Below are positions 47,256 through 59,452 of a stretch of 64,000 bases of DNA, one piece after another (the stretch's first letter is position 1; each line of letters begins with the position of its first letter). The notes under the pieces are model-generated. The model was given only the letters and a program-made list of their open reading frames with translations. It ran no database searches and was not told where the DNA came from. The stretch lies in contig CM043870.1 in NCBI GenBank assembly GCA_023846275.1, positions 2,603,527-2,667,526 on the forward strand, written 5' to 3'. The stretch comes from Vanilla planifolia. Lineage: Eukaryota > Streptophyta > Magnoliopsida > Asparagales > Orchidaceae. Made by a program: the position numbers and the translations under genes.

Positions 47256-50200
47256 CCCATGATGGTTGGTGTCCCTTTAGTCTAAAAAAACTAGTGATAT
47301 GCTAATGGCAGATCATGAAGGGCCCCTTTGACAAATAGGTTAATAGGATGTTTTATCACGCCATATTGAGAATTGGATATTCATTCTTCCCCAATACTAA
47401 GATCCCTCATTTATGTTGGTCGAAAATGTAAAATTGACTAAATAAGAAAAATATTTTTGAATGATTAATACTATAATGACCACCCAAACTTTCCAAAATT
47501 CAAAATAACATCATCTCCAAGGTTTTTGGCAACAAACATTCACACAACTACTCCAAAATTTCAATGCTCATCCAATGAAAATGAACAAGTGGAAGACGTT
47601 AGATGCCTTTAATTGGTTGACAAGGAATATGTGTCCAGAGGGAGTAGCCAAAGAAAATGCCATCGAGAAAATAGCTTTGATCCTAGAACGATTGAATCAT
47701 GAGACTCGTGTTGTTGAGTATATTTTCAAAGCTATGACAAAGGATTCAATCGAGCAAGTAGACTTTTTAACTGTTGCTACAATCGAGAAAAGCCTTACAC
47801 TGACTCAAAACCAAGGAATACCAAGATGCTAAGCAAATAAAGCAAAATTAGGTGACTAAGGCCCCTAAGGGCTAGCAAGGAACTTAAAGAATTTGGCAAG
47901 CTAATAACCCCTCCAAATGAACACACTCGAGGAGTCCAAGTTAAAGAAATAGAAAAGTCAATAGAATATTCAAACAATTTGTTTTAAGCTCGCTTGAAAC
48001 ATCCATCATTTAAGACAATGGGATCTACTACCATACAAATAAGAGGATAAAGATATATTATTCTAATTTGATAATGACATCTTAGGTGTTATTTAGGTCA
48101 TGTTATGAAATGGTATGTTGTCAATCAACAACAATAATTTCAACTCGATTGAAATTGCTTTATGCAAGAAATGGAGAAAAACTAGATCAAGTAGTTTATT
48201 TTGTCCAAGTTCATAGCGAGAGGATGAACCTTTTCAACCTTCCAACAATACTTCTAACAGAACAAGGTTTGTCTTCATTGATGGCAAGATAACAAGCTCA
48301 AGAGGCTAAAGAACTTCATCCCCAAAAGATTTAGTACCCCCAAGCTTTCTTCCAAGGACATTTAAAAATCATATGGAAAAAGCTCGATGATGTGTTTGAC
48401 CTACCATATTTATCAACCTCCATGATGCACCAAATAATAACTATGCTACTTGAAAACTCAGTTAAACCAGTGCTTGATATCCACATGTACAAAAGATTAA
48501 TGCTGCATTATAAGATAAGTGGATGAGAAGTCCCACAAGAGGCAATTGAGGCACCATTTGGACGTCCCTGATGACATAGTTCTCAAGTGATGAAAAAAAA
48601 AAGCCAAGGGAGAAGCTAAGCACCTTAGCGTCCTTATGAATGACTCATTGATGTAGGACAATAATAAGCAATTAAGCATAAACATAAAGACTATGAAATG
48701 TATAAAAAAAAATATAATTTGGGTTTAAATTACATAAAAAGTATTTATCATAGACCCATCACATGAATCATGACTAAGAGATTCAGTCATGACCCAAAAA
48801 AACTAGTCATTGACTAATTAAAGGGAGAATAAAAAAACAATTATAAGATATATTTATTTTCTCATTCTAAAATTAAGCTTTTAGAATAGTTAGGTAGCTT
48901 GAGGTATGAAGTTAAAACGATGATAGGTGACTCATAATAGATGACTAATGATAAGTGACATATGTTAGGTGATACATTGATGAAAGTGTCAAAAATATTC
49001 AAAGATGTAAATAAACATTTTCAAAAAATAGATAAGAAACATACTTTTATATTAAAGAATTATATAAGCATGAAGGTCTTCAAGAAGTAAATTAAAAGTT
49101 TTCTTTTGTATTAAACAATTGCTTGTAATCTCCTAATTAAAGAACCTCTCATAAATAGATGAATAATAAATTAATTGTAATTAAAAATATATATTATTTA
49201 GTAGCTTGAGTGTTTAAGTTGGTTTGGTGACCTCTTATGTTTACTTTGATAAGTGAATCCTTTCTATTATCTTTATTCTCTCAACTCTATTTTCTCTTTA
49301 TTTAAATTTTTTTACTTATTTTCTATTTTATTTAACCCAAACAATTACTTCATTCTATTCCACAACTCAATCCACTCTCTTGCTACATCACTCATGCCTC
49401 AACTCAAAGTTGAAGTCACCAATATGCTCATAGAGATGGCTCAATATCTTATCGTATCCTAAAGAAATCCTATGCACCAAGCAAAAGACAAAGCAACACG
49501 AAGAGGATGTTCAGAAGGTTATTGAGTCGAGCTATCTATAGAGAATCATGCATCCATATTGAAGGTATTTGTAAGCCAATCAAAGCTATGATGATTCTGA
49601 GTTCAACTGGAGAGAAAGAAGTGCATCTATAGGTTTTGTGCACTGTTGAAGACAGGGGGCAAGCAAAAATCTCCGTTGATGGAGGGTCCCAGAGGACTCA
49701 CTAAACTCAGCCTAAATTGCTTTGAGAGGGTGTTGCAAGTGGTGTAGTTATTAGATAATAGGTCTCCAAGAATGTCCAACATCCTTTGCACCATTGGGTC
49801 CGTGTATCGACATCATAACTACAGATTTTGAAACGCCTTCTTGAAGTGATGTGAGTCCTTCCAAAGAACATCAACAATGAAGTAATGTCAAACCAATCTT
49901 AAGATGACCTAAAAAGTGTGGAATGAATTTAAGAAAGATGCCCTTGACTAACAAAGGAGTTCGCTGAACACCAAGAGGCATTTGCAGCTCAAGAGGCTAA
50001 GCTAGTTAAGAAAAATTCAATTACAGAAAAGCTAAACAAGATGAACATAAATGAAACTTTCAATCTTTTCAAATCAATAGCTTTCTTGATGAGGTGAAGA
50101 CAAGTAAAGTCCATAATAAGATTTTAATGATTTCATCTCAAGCAAATCTAACCCTAGCTTAATATCGGATTAAAGATGCTTGATTCAATGTTAATCTAAT

Positions 50201-51600
50201 CCAAGATTTGGACATGTAAGATGTGATATGATCGTGATTTGAACAAGACCCATCTCTTTGGTTATCAATTTGAACAAAATGACAATACGGCTTTCGATTT
50301 TTTCAACTTTAAATTTACCAATATATGCTACTATGGTTTTATAAATTCATTCACACAAATGTATGCGTGATAAATACAAGCATGAATTCAAACATATGCA
50401 TATTCATGAATTTGTGCATGGATGCATAAATACATAAATACACATGTGCATATATTCATATATACATATATGCAATAACATGATTTTGAGCCATAATAAA
50501 TTGATCCAACCATGGCTTAAAATTGAATCGCAATATGGTCAAGGAAGATTTTTTCACTCATATCTCAACTTGTCATTGATTTTACCTAAAATCCTATTTG
50601 AATTTCAAGCAAACCATAAAATTTTAGGCTAAGCTCTCACCTCCAATTGATTATAATTTACAATTGGCCCTTCACTTATAAAAAAGAGGTACAAGGGTAT
50701 TCAAAAGAGATTGTCAGAGGATATGGAGGCCTTACAAAGCTTTTGAAAGAGGTAACCCATGGCAAATTCAAGAACAAACACATCATTTATGTGCTAAATA
50801 TACTTTAGTTTGAAAAAAGGCATTGTGAAACCACCTGTCCAGGATCATCAAGAGAAGGCTATCATCGACCATTAAGCGATGAACTTTAATGGATAGAAAC
50901 AAACAAGATTTCATGATAAGTACATTCCTAGTTATCATCTAAATGCAAGCAGAAATATACTAAGAATACACTGATTAATGAAATGGGAGCTATCTATATG
51001 AACTTTTTCCTTTGGTTCTTATGCTTCATTGTGGACAGGATTCATTGATAAGGATACCGTAAAGTTCTAATAAGCCCATGTGCTACCAAAAACAAAGCCA
51101 AGAACAAGTCCAAGAACACCCGAGAATTTAAGAAAGTAAAGGTTATAGTTAGTAGCTAAGATCTAGCCAAAGGCCACCTGAGAGGTCATGAACCTCTAAG
51201 TTGATGATAAGGAACACAAACCAAACCCCAATCTCCAATAAAATACGGTTCAATGATCTCCTGAGAAGTTGAAGTGTTTATTACCATATTGATTTTGTGG
51301 GCTTGGAAATAAAGCCCACGTTTTCAAGAAGACACCACTAATGCTACACAAGTCAAAAAGAGAGCATCAAGATTTTATATTTTTGATGGTCCAAGTGGTG
51401 TAAGAATTGGAAACCTGCTTCTTGTCTTGCTCCATGATAAGAGTAGAATTGACTACCTCATCAGTCCTTGCTAGGCATAGGATTAATGGCATCCCTAACA
51501 TGAACAAATGCACATAAGAGTAACAAGGTACACCTTCAACTCATAGAAAGTTGATCAATTTTTTCAATCCAATACATCACACCTAGTTCATAAGAGCTTG
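47256..51600. mobile_element. Decayed repeat DNA within copy B
   Basis: 47,970-48,160 matches 42,850-43,200 of copy A. The frame at 47575-47832 (85 codons) has a protein-like composition but no family I recognise. 49.4-50.0 kb also gives broken polyprotein-like text. 50.3-50.5 kb has an AT-rich run of cataaatacat/catatgcatat words. No functional gene is supported. Confidence 0.4.
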
Positions 51601-52560
51601 GAAGATGAAAATGATTCTATCGTCTAACCTCAACTAGAATCAAAGTAATTCAATGAGCCTACCAACTTCTAGACCTCATGAAAAGAATTAGAAGACATCT
51701 CCAGATCAAAAAAAAAAAAAAATTGGGTTAGCTTTGATACTAGAAAACTAAAGAACTTCCCTTATGAAGTATTGAATATGCACTCTGAGTGGTTGAGCTA
51801 CATGTTCCTCCTAAATGTTTTCAATGTCCCTTGGTTATTGCTTAAATGGCTCTCAAAGGATCTACTTTTGAAAAGGTATCCGCATATGCAATAAGGCTTT
51901 TCTTAAGTTGGTTGAACATTGCCAACTTGTTACCAACCTTTTGGTATGTTTCATCCACATTTTTTTTTAGCCTAAAGAGCATTTCCTTGTAACAAAAGAT
52001 GTCCTTCCTACAAAGGAAGTAGTATTCTCCATATTCCATGTAGACCTCATTAAAACCTTAGAATGCATTTAGGAAGCAATGATAGTTGAACTCAGCAACA
52101 AAGTTGATTGATTCATCAATCATCGATACAGATTGTAGTCCATCAACTAGGCACTAACTAAATTAATGAAATCAACATAAGCTCACCTCTTCCTCTTATT
52201 CTACATTGATAAAATAGTAGTCGGTAAACCTAGGTATCATATTAGGGTGATGGACCTAACCTGAAATAACCTCTTTATCTTTGACTTAATGGTATCTTTC
52301 TTTATTGAACATAAGTTCTATTTTTAATTTTCAAGGCTATAAAACCTGCTTTAAAACTAATTCATGTTCAACCAACCATTTCCCCATAATCCTCATCAAA
52401 TTAGCAAGTACCCAAGCGAACAAATCATAATAACATACCAAAAGTTCAAGAGTGGCATCCTTCTAGCATTCATTCAAATTCATAGAGAGGCTCATGGCTT
52501 TATAAAGATTAAAAGGTGAGATGATGCAAAATAATTTAGCAACATCTCCTTCAAGAGCTG
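51600..52560 (-). mobile_element. Degenerate Ty3/gypsy (Tat/Ogre-like) RT, copy B
   Basis: Minus-strand frame 51842-52039 reads YCYKEMLFRLKKNVDETYQK then VGNKLAMFNQLKKSLIAYAD, which is the FGLKNAGATYQRLVNKMF...YVDD part of gypsy RT with the YxDD box lost (AYAD). The flanking sequence matches copy A at 43.5-44.4 kb base by base in blocks. Confidence 0.75.
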
Positions 52561-55357
52561 ATAATGACTACTAACTAAAAGCATGCAAAAATAACTAAAG
52601 AATCAAGAACTGACTAAAAACCAAAAAAAATCAACAAAATTAGATTAAACCACTTGGGTTAGGTGGGCTTCAACTTTCAAAAACCGTTTACCTGAAACTA
52701 ACCCGGCCCAACAAGATTAAATATTTTAAAAAATAAAAATAAAAAAAATGCTTAATGGGGGCTGCTTGTTAAAACTCATTACTTAAATAACCAATTATTA
52801 TAGTTCCTTATAATAGGAAGCCACACTATAATAAATTGATTTTAATAATCACACAGTAACGACACCATGAAACCAAAGAATCTCAAGCCTTCAAGAACCA
52901 ATTGGAGATCACGCTCCAAACTTGACGTGAAATCCACATTTTAAAACTACCACATTTTCTTATCAGATTAGAAGACTAAGGATAAACATAAATGCCATAA
53001 TACAATAGCAATTAAACTCTATAACGCATGACTTTAATAATATTTTACTAGAACTAGACACAAAATGAAATTAAACCAACATTTTTAGGCCAAGTCTAGG
53101 TCGAAGACTTTAAAGCTTGGGTCAAGTCCAAGTCTAGTACATGTGAGAACCAACTAGGCTGGTTCAATTTTACATTTAGCTTGAAACCAACTCAACTCAA
53201 CCCAAATTGCATTCCTATCATTGACGTGAGCTTTCCTAATGAACCCATGAGATGGCAACATGCAACCTTCTTAAATGCTTTGGATCAATTCTGAAAGACT
53301 TCTCTTTCCACAATGGGATGTTAATGAGAAGCACAGCCTTAAAAGGTAACCCCTTTAGCTATATAGAGTGATTAGTGGTCCGGAAGTGATTCATGGTGGA
53401 TTCGGGTCAAAAAGGCTAATTGGATTTGTTATAGTATTAGGCCAAAAAAGCACATGTTCAATTGCTGAATTATAAATCCTAAGATCCTAAACTAGGAAGA
53501 GAGGAGCAAACTTGAAGAGATAGAGCCCAAAAAAAAGAGGATTGACCATTCATATTATAATGCCAACTCAATCCCTAAACCCTAAATAATGCTGTTCGCA
53601 AATGGCTATTGAGACTCATAGAAACCAACCATCATCCACCCATCTCTTCCTACTAGCATTGAGGTAATGGTTTGTAACTAAATCCTTCTAAGAAAACCTC
53701 AAACGTAACACACAAATTGAATCTAAGTCAATAAAATGCATATAGCCTTATTCAAGTTCCCATAATTAAGCTGAACATTGTATGATTTTTGGCTAAAAAC
53801 ATGTCATAATTTGACCTTTTTTTTAAAGTATGCACTGTTTTATGAAAAAAAAGCTCCATAACATTGCAGCTATAGCCATTTAAGGACTAGGCCAAAGTTT
53901 CCAGCCATCAAATTGATTCAACTGATGATAGAAAAAAATTTGCGAAACACATTCAAGTAACATGAGCCCATTTGAGTTGAGATCACTATAGCTTAAGAAT
54001 GACAAATAGAGCGGAAAAGCTTTCCTTGTTAAGTCTATCAACCCAAGTCATTCTAAACTTGAGTCATCACCAAATCTAAAGTTGCATGAACCATCGAGAT
54101 AATAGCAAAAATTACTTAAAGTTGGTCTATATTTTTTTAGTTCAAGCTTGGTAAATAAGTAAAGCCTTAAACTAATCTTGCTCACGGATCAAAAGGTCGA
54201 AGAGGACTAGACCTTCACCAGAAAGTTCATCAATCAATCCCTTTACGTCACTCTATTTTCACTCTCATTGAATAGTAACCTAATTGTAGAGCATTGAGAA
54301 TATCATTACTATGAGAATATTATAACTTTGTCTAAAACAAAGCTAAATAATTTTCTTGGGAGATAAATACTTCAGTTCGAAGCTATTGTCCATTATCAAG
54401 CATCTAAATCACGGTAGAACACTTACCCTCCGCTAGCAAAAGAAGACACTTGTGCAATGATGACAATTTTCAAATTTAAAACAAGATTCACACTCAAACT
54501 TGTTAGCTGAACATTGATTTATCGAAAAAACCAACAAGTATTAATGGAGTATGATATGAAAATCAACATTAGACACGAAACAAATCAAACAAAAGGAGCA
54601 AATTTTCAACAAACAGCATAATCTAACACCTAAATTTGACAACCAAAAGGGTTATTCTAACATCTGCTCAGAAATGCATAAAACCATAGAATATTGCTGA
54701 AGTTACAGAAACAAATTCATTTTTTTTACAACCTACATAACAATTACAAGCTAATGCACGATGACTCTACCAAACCCGTGCAAATCCTTTTGATGGAATC
54801 TATTATTTCAAAGAATATTAAAAAAGCCAGGAGATGAAAGAGATTAGTATATCACAATTTCATATTTACAAATAAAAAATAAGCATTCATTAAAAAAAGG
54901 TAAGAGTATGGAAACAGAAGTTCCATGCAAACATGCATATGATGACATCAAATCCACAAGTTCTTCCCCAAAAAGAGAAAAACAAGATTGGCAAACTTTA
55001 TTACATAACTTCCAAATGATGCCTATATTGACCAGAAGTATCTAGGAAATCTAATAACAACAGGTTTAGTATCAATGCCACATTAAACTCAACTACAAGA
55101 AAAGAAATGCAATTCCTTTCAAAAACTGCAGCTTCCATTAAATAAATAGATAAAAGCTAAACACTGAACCAAGAGTACACACAAATTTCTTGTACCTCGA
55201 CTTTAACAAGCCAAATAGAACCATTTGCCACCAAATCATACTTCAGCTACATTATCCAATAATGGCTGAAGTAACATTGCTTCACAAAAAAGAAAGCATG
55301 ATCTAAAAATTCTCAAAAATGCTAAGAATTCCAAGACTAGTTCTTAAACTCTGCTAA
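52561..55357. other. Intergenic DNA and 3' flank of the first PPR gene
   Basis: 52.65-53.2 kb has aacccaa/ggttca-like words at both ends and may be a small non-autonomous element, not resolved. The last few hundred bases before 55358 include the likely 3' UTR of the PPR gene. No other gene seen. Confidence 0.4.
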
Positions 55358-56470
55358 CTATTCATCAATATGCAACCCTACTATCTTCTCCAAATCCTTC
55401 CAACTTCCAGTAAAAAGTTCAGGGAACTTCTTTGACAATCCAATAACCACCCTCGTGGCCACCTTGACTTTGGAGGCCTTCATCAACAACTCTACCAGCA
55501 TTTTCACGGAACTAAGATCCGGCAGCTTCCTGTGCTTCACACTATCATTGAAAACTTCAAGCCCACCATCAAAGTCATCATTTTTGCACAGAGCATAAAG
55601 CAGATTCTTAAAAGTAGCAGAATTTGGCTCGCAACCCTTTTCCCCAAGCTCCCTGTAGACCCTCTTTGCGTCCTCGAAACGCCCATATTTGCAATAACAA
55701 CTCATCAAATAATTATAGGTAATGGTGTCAGGGTCGAGACCAGCATCCTTCATCTCTTCCATCAGCCTGAGCACATCCTCCGATTTACCACTCTTAGACC
55801 AGTACATGCACTTCACATTATAAGCGACAACGTCCGGAGCGACACCCTTGGAGCACATCTCCCTCCAGATACGCTCCGCCTCCTCCGGCTTGCCTTCCTT
55901 GTAAAGGGAATCGAGTATTGTCGTGTAGGAAACTTTGGTGATCTCGATCTTCTTTTCCTCCATCTCTCTGAGAACGGGGAGGGCCTTGGAGGCGTCACGG
56001 GCAAGGCAAAGAGATTTGATGAGGATGCCGTAGGAGATCTTGTCAGGTGAGAGGGAGTGGCGGCGGGAGAGCTCGGAAAGCAAGTCAGGAACGCGACGGA
56101 AGAGGGCCTTGGAGTGGTTGCAAGCGGAGACGAGGGCGTTGAGTGAGGTAACAGTACGAGGGGAGCCGAGGCGGGGGAGCTCGTCCAGCGTGCGGAGGGC
56201 GTGATCAAGCATGCCGGCAGACGCATAGGAGGTAATGAGGGAGGAGAGGTACGCCTCGCGGGCGGAGGCCTCGGAGGGGAGATCGGTTTTGCGGGCCTCG
56301 AGCAGGGATTCGATGTCGTCAAAGCGGCGAGATTTGGCTAGACGGCGGATTGCAGGGTCAAAAGCATGGCCATCGGACCAGGAGGCGGAGGAAGAAGACG
56401 GCGAGGAGGAAAGACGGCGGCGGACGTTGAGGAGAAGGGACTGTGAACATCGAGCGTATACGATCGCCAT
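55358..56470 (-). CDS. P-class pentatricopeptide repeat protein, 370 aa, intronless
   Basis: Predicted organellar RNA-binding PPR protein. Residues 1-30 are basic and Ser-rich (MAIVYARCSQ, then RRR and a Ser run), typical of a mitochondrial presequence. P-type repeats of about 35 residues run from ~108 to ~319: NALVSACNHS, ISYGILIKSLCLARDASKAL, VSYTTILDSLYKEGKPEEAE, VAYNVKCMYWSKSGKSEDVL, ITYNYLMSCYCKYGRFEDAK and ATFKNLLYALCKNDDFDGGL. There is no E, DYW or SMR domain. Size and layout resemble the small PPR336/rPPR group, several of which are mitoribosome subunits, but the assignment is not certain. The neighbour at 58187-59452 is on the same strand with a similar layout. The start is the first ATG, 57 bp from a long TA repeat. 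Confidence 0.94.
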   Translation of the reverse strand: MAIVYARCSQSLLLNVRRRLSSSPSSSSASWSDGHAFDPAIRRLAKSRRFDDIESLLEARKTDLPSEASAREAYLSSLITSYASAGMLDHALRTLDELPRLGSPRTVTSLNALVSACNHSKALFRRVPDLLSELSRRHSLSPDKISYGILIKSLCLARDASKALPVLREMEEKKIEITKVSYTTILDSLYKEGKPEEAERIWREMCSKGVAPDVVAYNVKCMYWSKSGKSEDVLRLMEEMKDAGLDPDTITYNYLMSCYCKYGRFEDAKRVYRELGEKGCEPNSATFKNLLYALCKNDDFDGGLEVFNDSVKHRKLPDLSSVKMLVELLMKASKVKVATRVVIGLSKKFPELFTGSWKDLEKIVGLHIDE

Positions 56471-56520
56471 TCCCTTGACCCAGTTACTCCGCCGGGGTGG
56501 GAAAACAGAAAGAGTTTTTT

Positions 56521-56525
<5 letters not shown>

Positions 56526-56594
<69 letters not shown>
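56526..56594. repeat. (TA)n microsatellite, ~34 repeats
   Basis: An uninterrupted run of TA dinucleotides about 69 bp long, 56-124 bp upstream of the PPR start codon at 56470, so in its 5' UTR or core promoter. Confidence 0.97.
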
Positions 56595-56596
<2 letters not shown>

Positions 56597-57905
56597 GACT
56601 TAGTTTGGTTGTAAATAACATCTAAAATATAGTTCACATGAAAAAAAGAGAGCAATTAAGATAAGAAAATATTTGACTAAATTAAGATAAATTTGAAATA
56701 ATTATTAATGTTACATTCAAATATTTATACAAAAAAAAATCTTATTTTTCTTGTATAATCTTTCCCTAATTTTTATCTCTTTAATTTTTTGTTTTATATT
56801 CTTTTTTTTTTAACTTATAGGACTTAATAACATTTTTTTATATTTTTTACAAGTTTATCAATTCAATGTAAATTTTTATAATGTTTTTAGGGTAAGCGTT
56901 ATTCTGATTTTTTTCATTTTAAGGAAAAAAATCAAAAGTTTTCTAAGTTTGTTGTCCAAGAATTAAAAATATTTTGTAAAATTATTTTAAATTTGACTTT
57001 TCTTAACCTAAACCTAGATAAAAACATATTAAAATACCTTTGTTTTGTTGTCATCTAACTATCTTTATGATTCAATCTATCATCATTATCTTGTTTAGCA
57101 TCAATTTTTTAAAGCATTTAAACATATATTTAATTGATTGATTAAATAAAAAAATTACAACCCAAACAAAATCTTTTAAATAATTTTTTTGATTGATTAA
57201 AATGGTGATTCCTAAGCTTATTTAAATAACTACATTCAAGCACATATTATGAAAATAGTTTTAAATAATTTTTTTGGTAATTTTTCTTATGCATATCTTG
57301 GATTCAAAAGTTATAATAATAATGAAACATTTTTAAACTTATCTTATTTTTTTAATTTTTCACTAATAATGTAATTTGCCTTAAGTTGCCATATATGAAA
57401 CAAAAAAAAGTTAGAACATAGCAAGATTAATAATAAAATTAGATATAAGATTTGATAAATGCATTGATTTTTTATAACCTTAAGTTGAAGTATGCATTAA
57501 ACATTTTAGAAGAGAATTACATAAAGATCTTATATTTAAAAGAAAGTACAATATTTATAATCTCTAGTGAAATCATTATTTAAAAAAAAATTAATAACTA
57601 CAAAATTTATACTAGAATCTTATTAGCCAAATTGATGCAAAAATCATGCTTTATTATGATTTTTAAATTTAATATTTTTATATTTTATTTAAATTGTAAT
57701 AAATATTACATAAAATTCTTATAATATATTTTTGACATATTTCCTATATTTACAATTTTTTTCAAATACCATAATTTTTATCATTTTTCTTTTAATATAA
57801 AAATTCACATTATAATTTTTATAAATATGCTTTTATAAAATAAAAAATATATAATATTTTGATTCTGAATCTAAAATTATAAAAAAAAAATTAGTGTTAA
57901 TGTGT
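56595..57905. other. Very AT-rich spacer between the two PPR genes
   Basis: Long T- and A-rich stretches with no gene. It should contain the distal promoter of the first PPR gene. Confidence 0.5.
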
Positions 57906-58094
57906 TCACTTGTAACAGCAGAGGAAGGCATAGACAGAAAGTCCACCTTCTTTCCATGTTCTTCTTTCACCATCTTTGTTTCCTTCTCCATCAAGTTTTC
58001 GTATCAAAGCATCTCCCTCAGAGGTGGATGAAGAAGATTGCATGCAAATGATCGACTTCCCCAATCCAAAGAGGATCCTATAGTTTTTCTTCAA
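57906..58094 (-). other. Small open frame (62 codons) downstream of the second PPR gene, doubtful
   Basis: Reads MKKNYRILFGLGKSIICMQS, then an Asp/Glu/Lys/Gly-rich tail ending AFLCCYK. It is less AT-rich than its surroundings and lies 93 bp beyond the PPR stop on the same strand. It may be the 3' UTR, a leftover exon or chance. No family recognised. Confidence 0.2.
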
Positions 58095-58186
58095 TATTAA
58101 AACATTCCTTCACCCAAATAAAAAAGAAAAGAAATTCTCCCTTCCAGATCAGGAAAGCCCAAAAGGCAAAACAGATGGTCCAATTC

Positions 58187-59452
58187 TTAAAACTCAAATG
58201 AAAGCTCACCCTCTATCTTCTTCCACGCATCAATGGCATCACCTTTGACAGCTTGCCTCATCTTATTAACGATCACCTTGGCTTTCTTCTCCATTGAGTT
58301 CTTGATCAGACCCTGAAGCAAATCTTTGACAACAACAAACGGTGGTGCCCATTTGATGTTCAAACACAGTTTACAGATCTCAAATGCAGAATCAAACTCT
58401 CCTTTCTCAACCAAACAGCAGAGCAATACTACGTAGGTTCTAAAATTTGCTGAAGCTGCACTGTTATCCTCGTTCTTCATCAGCTGCAGCCTCCTGTAAA
58501 CTCTCATGGCCGAGCTGGCATCGCCTTCCTTGCAGAACCCATCAATCAAGGTGTTAAAGCTGACACGATTCGGTCGAATCTTCCTCGACAGCATCACATC
58601 CAAGAGATCCTCTGCCTGAAAGCTCTTTCTTCTTCTACAAAGCGAGGCCATCCTGCAGTTGTAGGTAGTAACGTTGGGTTCCAGCTTTCTTCTTGATAAC
58701 TCCTTCAGAAGCGAGTCGAAGCCGTCCTGATTACCTTCTTTCAGATAACCATGCAATACCATGTTGTATGAGATGATATCCGGGGTCAATCCTCTCTTCG
58801 GCATTTCGTCGAACAGGGCGCTGGCGTCCGCAACCTTTCCGTCCTCGCACATGGATCTGAGGAGGACGTTGCAAGAGGCAATGCCAGGAGAGACGCCGAG
58901 CAGCTCCTCCGCTTTGTCGAAGGTATCCCGGAGGCGGGCATGCTGGCCGCTCTTGAGCAAGGCGTTCAGGAGGGCACAGAGGGAGCGATCGGAGCGGGGG
59001 GAGGAGATGCGGTCAAACGCCGAAGCGGCGTGATCCGGCATGGAGGCGTTTCCGTAGAGGGAGATGATGCGCATGAGAAAGCCCTCGGACTTGGGGGTGG
59101 AGGGATCGGTGAGCTGATGTTCGAGGAGGCGCTCGATGAGGTCTGGGCGGCGAGCAAGTATGAGCTTCCGGATGGCGAGGTTGAAGATGATGCGGTCCCC
59201 GTAGAAGAGCGGGGTGGTGGCAGCTGAATGGAAGAGCTCGGCGAGCCGGTCTGGGTTGGGTTCATCACGGATGAAGGTTTTGATTCGGGAGATTGAGGCG
59301 TCATCGAGTGTAGCGGAGGGAGGAGCGAGCTCGTGAGCCGTGCCGGCGGTCCCTGCGCAGAAGAAGCGCAGAGTCGAGGGTATTCTAGGGTTTCGATGGA
59401 TTGTGGCGGCCATTTGTGTTGTGCAGGAGCGAGTTTTGGCTTGCCTTTTCAC
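58187..59452 (-). CDS. P-class pentatricopeptide repeat protein, 421 aa, intronless
   Basis: Predicted mitochondrial PPR RNA-binding protein. The frame opens MKRQAKTRSCTTQ, but Met-14 (59413; MAATIHRNPRIPSTLRFF) gives a more typical cleavable presequence and is a good alternative start. P-type repeats run from ~118 to ~385, including GFLMRIISLYGNASMPDHAA, ASCNVLLRSMCEDGKVADAS, ISYNMVLHGYLKEGNQDGFD, TTYNCRMASLCRRRKSFQAE, VSFNTLIDGFCKEGDASSAM and RTYVVLLCCLVEKGEFDSAF. The C-terminus is short and has no catalytic domain. Overall layout is close to At1g55890/At3g13150-type proteins and to the neighbour at 55358-56470. The two may be distant tandem relatives, but they share the fold rather than clear sequence identity. 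The gene is GC-rich (especially 58.8-59.4 kb) in AT-rich surroundings. Confidence 0.94.
   Translation of the reverse strand: MKRQAKTRSCTTQMAATIHRNPRIPSTLRFFCAGTAGTAHELAPPSATLDDASISRIKTFIRDEPNPDRLAELFHSAATTPLFYGDRIIFNLAIRKLILARRPDLIERLLEHQLTDPSTPKSEGFLMRIISLYGNASMPDHAASAFDRISSPRSDRSLCALLNALLKSGQHARLRDTFDKAEELLGVSPGIASCNVLLRSMCEDGKVADASALFDEMPKRGLTPDIISYNMVLHGYLKEGNQDGFDSLLKELSRRKLEPNVTTYNCRMASLCRRRKSFQAEDLLDVMLSRKIRPNRVSFNTLIDGFCKEGDASSAMRVYRRLQLMKNEDNSAASANFRTYVVLLCCLVEKGEFDSAFEICKLCLNIKWAPPFVVVKDLLQGLIKNSMEKKAKVIVNKMRQAVKGDAIDAWKKIEGELSFEF

Noticed and set aside
47575..47832. 85-codon frame between the gypsy copies considered as a gene
   Set aside because: It lies inside decayed retroelement sequence with stops on both sides and no recognisable family; kept only as part of the repeat region.
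55532..56322. Long plus-strand and alternate-frame ORFs over the first PPR gene
   Set aside because: Shadows of a GC-rich coding region; only the 370-residue minus-strand frame has PPR repeats.
58761..59304. Additional frames of 90-112 codons over the second PPR gene
   Set aside because: Same reason: overlapping shadows of a GC-rich coding segment with low-complexity Gly/Glu or Pro/Ser text.
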